Shown here: piece by piece, positions 57,347 through 64,000 of the stretch
Layout of the letters: every line of letters begins with the position of its first letter
How positions within the stretch are numbered: the stretch's first letter is position 1
DNA from: Nigrospora sphaerica
Taxonomy: Eukaryota > Ascomycota > Sordariomycetes > Amphisphaeriales > Apiosporaceae
Assembly (NCBI GenBank): GCA_018287875.1
Contig: JAGVVL010000013.1
Location: 1,488,001 to 1,552,000 of the forward strand
Length of the DNA stretch: 64,000 bases
Direction: 5' to 3'
Made by a program: the position numbers and the translations under genes
The notes under the pieces: generated by a model
Seen by the model: the letters and a program-made list of their open reading frames with translations, nothing else
Database searches by the model: none
What the model was told of the DNA's origin: nothing

Positions 57347-59591
57347 CTACCGGTACACTCTCCCATCAATCAAGCCTCTCCATTCCATACCTGGCCCCTG
57401 CTTGGCCCCGCCGCCGGACCCTCCCTCGCCCCGTTCCTCGGCCGGTGGCACGGGCCGGAAGACGATGTGCCCCACCTCGGCCAAGGGCCGGACGTCAGCG
57501 ACCTGAACCCGCAGGCCCCGCCATGCGCGCGTCCTCTCGGCGCCGGCGAGGGCGGAGCCCGTCCGCCCGCGCGGGAAGTGGGTGTTATCCCGCGTCAATG
57601 AGCTCGCAAAGCCGAGGACGTCGGGCCCGTTCGTGCGGCCGCGGAGCCAGAGGGATCCCAAGGCCAGCAGTTGCAGGATCGACGTGATGATGAGGAGCGC
57701 GGTACACCACGGGAGACTGGCCATGTAAACGTCTTGCTGGCGCGTTGATTCGGCGATGGTGACATTGTTTTTCTCCAGGTGTTTAGCACCCCGATCAAGG
57801 GCCTGTCGATCCATGGGGTGTTTGAAATCTACCTCGGTCGCATTCCAGGGATTGAGCGATGCCTGGAAGTACGTATTGAAGACAGTAGTCATCCTCCGGG
57901 AAAACATTGTCATGTTTGGAGCGTTTTCTGCCCAGTCCGGGATCTTCTGGCCCCCATAAAGATTGTCTTTCCCGTCAAGGAAGGCGACAGTCGCTGCCGC
58001 CTCTTGTTGATTTGACTGTACCTTTTCTGAGATATTAGGCCACGTCGATAAGAGATTCGAGAATGAGGAAGGGCTGAGCCCGTAAGGCATGGTTCGATAG
58101 ACCCCTTCTGATGTTGGGGCAAAGTCCTGGCCGCCGTATGCCAAGAACTGTGCCGAGTCAATGATTTCGTTCACCAGCCTCTGGCGCTGCACACTGCATC
58201 CCGTGGACGGGAAATGTTCGCATAAGATCCTGGCTTCGACCGGGATGCGGCGCATGTCGCACTCAAACTTGCACGTGAAGCCAATCGAACAGGAGCTATT
58301 GAAAGACAAGCGGTGGCTGACTTGAGAGTGGCTCAAATACCATGACTTATTTGAGATCTGGTGAAAGTCGGCAGCGTAAGCCGAAACGGGATCGGATCCC
58401 TGCTCATGATTTTCCAGCATTTTGCAGCTCATGTCGATGTATGAGGTGTTAATGGAGAAAAGGAACCGCGTACTTGGGTCCCGGGGTCGGTACTCATCGT
58501 TTTCAACCCCTCGGAGACCCTGAATTTGGATCCCCAGCAGGGATGTATAAGCCTCGCCCCTGCTAGAGGCTAAGTCGTCAAAATCTGTCTGCCAGCTGTA
58601 GTTTGACGCCTTGATGACCCGTGGATGCATGTGTGGTATTTTGGGTCTGCCCCACGGATCCGCACTGTCGGCTCTCGTCGAAGGCACGGAGAATAAAAGG
58701 CTCGAGTACAGCATGCTAACGGAATTCATGTAGCTGTCCATACCTGAGACTCCAGTATAACCCGAGTCTGCGTAGTCGGGATTGGTGTAGTACACGTTTA
58801 CAGTAGAGCGTATCGGCACTTGCTCAACGTGCAGCAAACGCAGGGAACTCTGGCCCCCTAGTGGCGATAACAGCCACAGCACAACAATGGAAACAGTGAC
58901 TACCGTTCCACTTCGAATGGCGAATGCTGTGCGGATGGCCGCCATGAGGCTCTGGCTTCCGAACATGTGCTCCAACTCGCCCAGTCGAATGCCATTTGGC
59001 TGTTCCAAACGCCAATGGGATAAGTTGACGAAGAATTTGCCCGCAACGGCGGTGAACAAAATAGGGAAGACGGTAGGCCCCAGTTTCATAGCCTTGAAAA
59101 TGCCTTCGTGAGCTGGAGAGGGAATTGGATGGCGGTTGAGGGCCAGGGCAATCACTGCCAACGCTTGGGGAGTTCAGCCAGGGACACTATACGTGCGGTA
59201 CGGTACGTCACTAACCGAAGAAGCAGAGAGGTAGCAGGGCTATGAGCGAATCGAAAAACCACGAGAGAAGCCACCGGACGTCGCGTTTGGTCGTCGTACA
59301 CTGTGGAAGCGCTTCTGGCTCAGCGTTTCCCACAAGGGTCGGCTTCGACTGCCATGAAGAGGATGGGCTGTTGTTTGAATAGTAGTTCTGTGTCGAGACA
59401 GAGTGAGAAGAAATCAATGGAGTTCCATCAGCATCTGAATTCTGGCAGGTGCTTGGATCGGATGGGCATGTTGGCACGGCGGCACTCCGTAACATCGACT
59501 CATCGCTTTCACCGGTTGACTGTCTTAAGCCCACTGGACCCGAGAGGGGCGACGGCGTCGCGAGATTTCTCAGTTCTGAATTGTCCCTCAT
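57347..59591 (-). CDS. fungal polytopic membrane protein with large extracytosolic domain
   Basis: Two exons (59591-59216 and 59154-57347) with a 61-bp intron (GTTAGT donor, GGCAG acceptor), giving 727 aa. Splicing completes the first hydrophobic segment, LIALLPLCFFVIALALN. TM helices are seen near the junction, at GPTVFPILFTAVAGKFFVNL, at SGTVVTVSIVVLWLL, and near the C-terminus at ALLIITSILQLLALGSLWL. Between the last two lies a large loop of about 400 residues with many N-glycosylation sequons and several Cys, probably extracytosolic. The C-terminal motif GPDVLGFASSLTRDN recurs in large families of ascomycete membrane proteins (DUF3176-type); function is unknown. The N-terminus is polar, rich in Ser and Pro. 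Confidence 0.8.
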
Positions 59592-60388
59592 CTTGGTATA
59601 TCAGAAGTTTATGGGTTTGTTTTTGTGTTGAGAGAATAGAATAATACCAGCGTTGCAAGGGACGGCTTCCGAAATGGTCAGCTACTGGGGGCATGACCTG
59701 CGCGAGTGGGAAGGATTCAATATCAACAACTCACACTGGATGTTCCTGGATGGTCTTGACCTAACCCTTCTGGTCTCCCCGCCCCTGCAGCGTTATAATA
59801 CGTATGGATGCGTTGGACTAACAAAGTCTTAAGAGAGCGTTGTAGACTGAGTTTGCCGGAGATAAGAAGCGCTTGCAGCTACATCAGCATGATACGGGTT
59901 ATTTAATTACTTCCTACAGCACGAGTTACCCATTTCTGCTAAATATGCATAAATACCTCTCAGCTGCCTCAGCTGCCTCAGCTCTCCAAAAATAGTTCCA
60001 TTTCATCTTCCACCGGGTGGAGCGGTTGGCTTGCCAGTCACTTCTGAGTCGTGCTCGAGGACGGCCTGAAACCTGATAGCTGAACCTTAATTACATGTAG
60101 CCGGAACTTTGCTATCTGCCCTATCGCGGCGGCACTCATCTAGACCAAGTTTAAAGACCGTCACAATAATTCAGTAATGAAGCTGTTGCCAGTAAGTGCT
60201 CGGCTTGAGTACCAACCTTCAATCCGTCCTAACAAGTGCCGCATCAATTGATAATCATACCGAACCAGTGCTTAAGATACCCAATTCGTTCCATCCCCTT
60301 GCGCCAGGTGCCAACACTTCATATCTATTCAGGCCCTAGACCCTCTATACCCCAAGCCTCTCCTTCTTCTTCTCCGAAACGGCGCACC
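59592..60388. other. intergenic, partly AT-rich
   Basis: Upstream of the membrane-protein gene and downstream of the Clr5-like gene. It includes short CAGCTGCCT direct repeats at about 59957-59981. No gene is recognised. Confidence 0.55.
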
Positions 60389-62561
60389 TCACCGACCCCA
60401 CCCGTCGGCCCCGAGTCGCGTCTCGGGCGGGGCCGGCAATGCGCTGGGGAACAGCCCCACCACGGCGGCCGTCGCCGCCGGCCGGCCGAGGTCCGGTGGC
60501 AATGAAGGGGGCGGTGTGGTCCCGCCGAGACTCAGAGAGTCGCGCAGCCGGTGGCTGAGGTCGCTGACGGCGGCGAAGCTGGAGGCGCGGGCGGCGACGG
60601 CGACGCCGTCACCGGGGCGCGGTTTCTGGGGCAGCAGCAACAGGCCGCCGGCGCGGCCGGCGAGGCGGCGCAGCAACAGCGACGACGACGATGACGGGGT
60701 GTCGGGGACCAGGGAGGTCGGGGCGACTAGGGCGGGCGAGGCCGCGTCGTAGTCGTCGTAGTCGTCGTAGTCGTCGTCGTCGTCGTCAGTTTGGGGGGGC
60801 GGCGTCTTGGGCGGGGGCTGAGCGACGGCGACGGCGCGCGGCCGGAGGAGCCCGAGCCGGGCTTGCAGTCGGCGCAGGCGGTCGGCGACGTCGGGAGTGG
60901 GCGCGGGCAGGAAGGACTCGAGCGCGTGGTGGCTCCGGTTCTCGCGGCGCACGAAGGCGCCGACGAAGTGGTCCGCGAGGCTGCGGTCGGCCAGGACGGC
61001 GAGGGTGGCGGCCTGCCCTGCGCAGAAGGCGGCGAGGTCGGCCGGGGGGCTGGACGACGGACCGGCGGCGGCGGCAGAGGGGAGGCGCGACACTACCATC
61101 ATCTCGCAGAGCATGGAGAGGAAGGCCATGTAGCCGAAGCCCATGCGGTGCGCCGTGTTAGTCCAGAGGGAAAAGCCGCTGCTTTGGGCGCCGGGAGCAG
61201 CGCCGGCGCCCGGCAGCGACCCGAAGAGGTAGACGAAAACGCAGGCGAGACGGTTCTCTTTGGTCGCAGAGCCGTAGGCGAGCTCCTGGCTCTCCGATAA
61301 GGCGGCCGCGTAGGAGTCCAATGTGGAGACGGCCTGATCCGACTGCAGCGCTGTCTGGCACCAGGCCAGGCCGGACCGCATGCCCGTCACCAGATCCTCG
61401 AGCAGAACGGCGGCGCTACCTCCCGGAAATATCCCGTTTGTTCTGCTTACGAAGTCGACGAAGCCCTTCCAGCTGGGCTTCTGCTCGCCGCGGATCAAGT
61501 AGCTGTAGTTGAAGAGCTTGGCCGTGTCCAAGCACATAGACTCGTCGACGGGTGGCTCTTGCCCCACCCGAACGGCCGCCAGGCGGCTCGTGTCTTTGAG
61601 TACGGGCTCCGCCAGATCATCACTGGCGAATATGTTGGCGTATGTCATGTGAGCCATGACCATGTGACAGAGGGAGGTGTGGAAGCCGAGATCCTTTCGG
61701 ATTATCTCTGCCACCTGTTGGAATTGCGAGGGGTCGTCGGCGGAGCGCATGCAGGCAAACATGTATTCCACCCTCAGATCGGAGCGTGACTGCCTGCTGG
61801 TCAGGGCGTACAAGTACACGTAGATATCGAAAGCCCGGGCATGATGACTTGCGCCCATAAGGTAATTGGCGGCTTCTTTGAGCAGTCGGTACTTGTGTAG
61901 TTCGGGGGGGTAAAGGGCCGCCCGACTCAGGGCGTTCACAATGGTCGCTACGCTGAGTGCCGCCTTGAGTTTGGCCAGAATGCATGTCGGCAGCTGATCC
62001 GAAAGTGTAGCCATGCAAAAGTTTTGAGCTGCCATGGTCAATTCTGCAACCAAGCTACTCGAGCTCGAGGGAGTGGCGGCCAAGTGATTGGCCGGTTCTT
62101 CCGTGGTCGTCTTCCGTACCTTGAGCGAGTGAGCGTCATGGTAGTCTTCCAAGCTGGCTATGCTTCGTGGCCGCTTGTGACCAAGCTTGGGAGGAATGTA
62201 TCGCGGCCCAGGCGACTTCGAGTTCACGGACAGAGATACTTCAAAAGACCCGTTCGAGGTTGGCTGGCTATTTCTCGAGGTGTCTATTGATGCCTCCTCA
62301 ATGGCACTGGAAAGACTCTCAATGGCGCTGGAAAGACTGCCGCCTCCCAACGGCGATGGTCCAGGCCGGAGAGCATCCGCTGTGTTGTCACGCTTCTTCA
62401 GATTCCATTTGGGCGGCGGGTGAATATGTTGCCTCCCACTGGATGGATGAGATAGAAGGGTCAGAATAGTGAAAACGGCTTGCGACAGCGATGGGACTTG
62501 TTCACCTTGGCTCGAACCCGTAATTCTGGCGCATATTTTGCATCAACTCCTTGAGAGTCAT
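60389..62561 (-). CDS. Clr5-domain protein, putative regulator (5' end uncertain)
   Basis: Exons 62561-62506 and 62438-60389 give 701 aa. The 67-bp intron (GTGAAC donor, CTGAC branch, CATCCAG acceptor) joins MTLKELMQNMRQNYGFEP to SGRQHIHPPPKWNLKKRDN, which aligns with the Clr5 consensus (TLKEVM...GFxAS..QY...KWGLKKN). The first Clr5 tryptophan and the I..LY segment are missing, so either an upstream exon was not found or the domain is truncated. Clr5 domains occur at the N-terminus of many fungal proteins, some of which regulate cellulase genes. The middle (about 150-470) is helical. The C-terminus is low-complexity with an Asp/Tyr tract (60745-60788). Residues encoded at 62298-62339 are a 21-bp tandem duplication (SSAIESL repeated). 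The reading frame lacks an ATG between the intron and the Clr5 block, supporting the two-exon model. Confidence 0.62.
60745..60788. repeat. coding GTC/GTA triplet repeat (Asp/Tyr tract)
   Basis: Trinucleotide repeat inside the Clr5-like gene, encoding a run of Asp with spaced Tyr on the minus strand. It is likely length-variable between strains. Confidence 0.8.
62298..62339. repeat. 21-bp tandem duplication in coding sequence
   Basis: Two adjacent 21-bp units differ at two positions and keep the reading frame of the Clr5-like protein. Confidence 0.8.
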
Positions 62562-64000
62562 GATGCCACAGAGCCTGTGCTTCTCCTACTTGTTGTTTTG
62601 CGATCCGCGATGTGCGCCGCTGGACTGGCCGAAGATGGAAGCGAAAATCCATCTTGTCATCCATGAGGTGTGGGGGTCATTCCACTCCAGGAGAGTTGGA
62701 TATAGTCGTGCGGCGCCTGAAACACCGGATGGTGCAAGATTGGCCATGTCCCGTCGTGGGTATTGACCGGGCCGACTGTCTCCTGGGTAGTAAATAAAAG
62801 AACTTTTTCAGATGCAGCGCGAGAGATTGTTAAATGGCAGAAGGAACTATGAGATGCGGCTCATACTGGCATCCAGTGCCACCTGGCGCATCTCACAGGA
62901 CCCGAACCTGATATGGTCGAAATGACGAAGGCTGAGTCGCACGGCTGGCCGCTAGACCCGAAAGACCAACCATCGACTCCCCGTCTCCGGGAGGCGACAG
63001 GAGAAGCGTCACCTGGTTGATGCAAGGGCAGTGGGGTGACGGGCCGAGGTTGCATTTCGTGACGGATCTGTCCGGTCCATCTGGTCCATCCCCTTGCCCC
63101 GGTATCTCGACCCATTCCCTCTCTGCTGGGTTGAGGTGGGGTGGCCTTGATTGCCGGGCTCCCAGGAAAGGCTCCCACAGCCCCCGTATGGGGCTCGATG
63201 GCCCCGTTTAGCGGGAGTGGGACAGCGCCCCGCCACCCAATGAAGAGGTGGCCAAGCAGCCGGTACCCGAGCCCATGAGGGCCCTGCAAGGTGGGACTTC
63301 AACTATGTAGTTGAGGGCAGTAGATCCAGGGACGAACAATTAATGGTACTTACACAGGTCTCTGGCCAGATGACCATCCTAGCAATGGCTGGAAGACTAG
63401 GCCTCTCATCTGTATTAGTATGCGGCTCGTGTCGCAGTAGCACTGAAACCAGGAATGGACCCCGGAGCAATTAGTTCGGCTGCGTATTTTAGTGCGACCG
63501 CGCCCTTCAAGCTCTTCCGTCTCTATCGATGGCAAAGAACAGCCTCGCTTCGTTGGCCTGAATGCTATCCATAATTGTTGATGTCCGCTATGCAATATAC
63601 CATGTGCCAGCGTTCACCTGACCATCGACGCAGGCCCGGCTTACGAACCCCACATTGATCCGCCCAGAGCCTTGATTTCATGGCCGTACGTGGGAGAGAT
63701 GTGCGGTTGGCACGGTATGCGACAAGTCTGGCAGAACGTGCCCACTTACGCTAGCCGCGCCGCTCGCTTCCCTCCCGAAGCAACCGCGTTCCTTTTTCCA
63801 CGGCTTTCATCGCCGATCCCTTTCCTCCGCGAGAGCCCCTATGCGTCTTGAGGGCGAACCATGCACGCTTAGAAAGGCCGCAACCGGCCCCAGAATGCCG
63901 ATGGCGATGGGGCGTCTTCCTTTGACACCCAGTGGGTTGCCGGGCACGGCCCTGGTCTGTCCCGGAGCAAGAGTCACCGTGGAGCCACGTGGGCATCCCG
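62562..64000. other. no gene recognised; possible upstream exon of the Clr5-like gene
   Basis: A minus-strand ATG frame starting near 62735 (MANLAPSG...) runs up to the Clr5 exon, then meets a stop just before it. It could belong to a missing first exon, but no convincing donor is seen. The rest to the window end has open frames on both strands without domains. Confidence 0.4.

Noticed and set aside
60389..62350. Clr5-like protein starting at 62350
   Set aside because: The codon there is TTG; the frame continues upstream into the KWNLKK part of the Clr5 domain.

Overview
This window is nuclear DNA from a filamentous ascomycete, most likely a Sordariomycete. The evidence is GC-rich coding sequence, many short introns (about 50-145 bp) with GTRNGT donors, CTRAY branch sites and YAG acceptors, and gene families typical of Pezizomycotina (a HET protein, a Ppo oxygenase, a Som1/Flo8-type regulator, a DUF2235 protein and a Clr5-type protein). 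The species cannot be fixed from the sequence. I recognised no tRNA, rRNA or CRISPR.

Layout. 1.8-3.4 kb (-): a two-TM fungal membrane protein. 7.4-10.2 kb: a divergent housekeeping pair, the U5 snRNP 40-kDa WD40 protein (-) and the TRAPP subunit Bet3 (+). 10.2-17.4 kb: a long gene-poor stretch ending in an ATG-free leader of about 1.77 kb in front of the LisH regulator Som1 (17.4-20.1 kb, +). 23.0-24.7 kb (-): an MFS transporter. 27.5-29.2 kb (+): a secreted type-B carboxylesterase. 31.0-32.7 kb (-): a fused isopentenyltransferase-LOG cytokinin synthase between AT-rich, transposon-scarred flanks, with a solo LTR at 33.3 kb. 36.2-38.5 kb (-): a HET-domain protein. 39.3-43.8 kb (-): a 15-exon psi-producing oxygenase / linoleate diol synthase. 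46.4-49.2 kb (+): a DUF2235 hydrolase. 49.9-51.0 kb (-): an unknown, probably mitochondrial, membrane protein. 51.7-55.5 kb (-): RPB2. 57.3-59.6 kb (-): a large polytopic membrane protein. 60.4-62.6 kb (-): a Clr5-like protein.

The housekeeping genes (U5-40K, BET3, RPB2) sit in compact GC-rich DNA. The accessory genes (carboxylesterase, IPT-LOG, HET, Ppo) are interleaved with AT-rich, partly RIP-like blocks. IPT-LOG could by itself turn DMAPP and AMP into free cytokinin, and the Ppo enzyme would make oxylipin signals. Both fit a fungus that signals to a plant or controls its own development, but no operon-like link between them is visible.

The most unusual features are in splicing. Gene models that restore the family consensus need a 1-nt exon (DUF2235 gene), 6-nt and 10-nt exons (Ppo gene) and a 9-nt exon (BET3). 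Exon coordinates were worked out by hand from splice signals, reading frame and family conservation; none is confirmed by transcripts.
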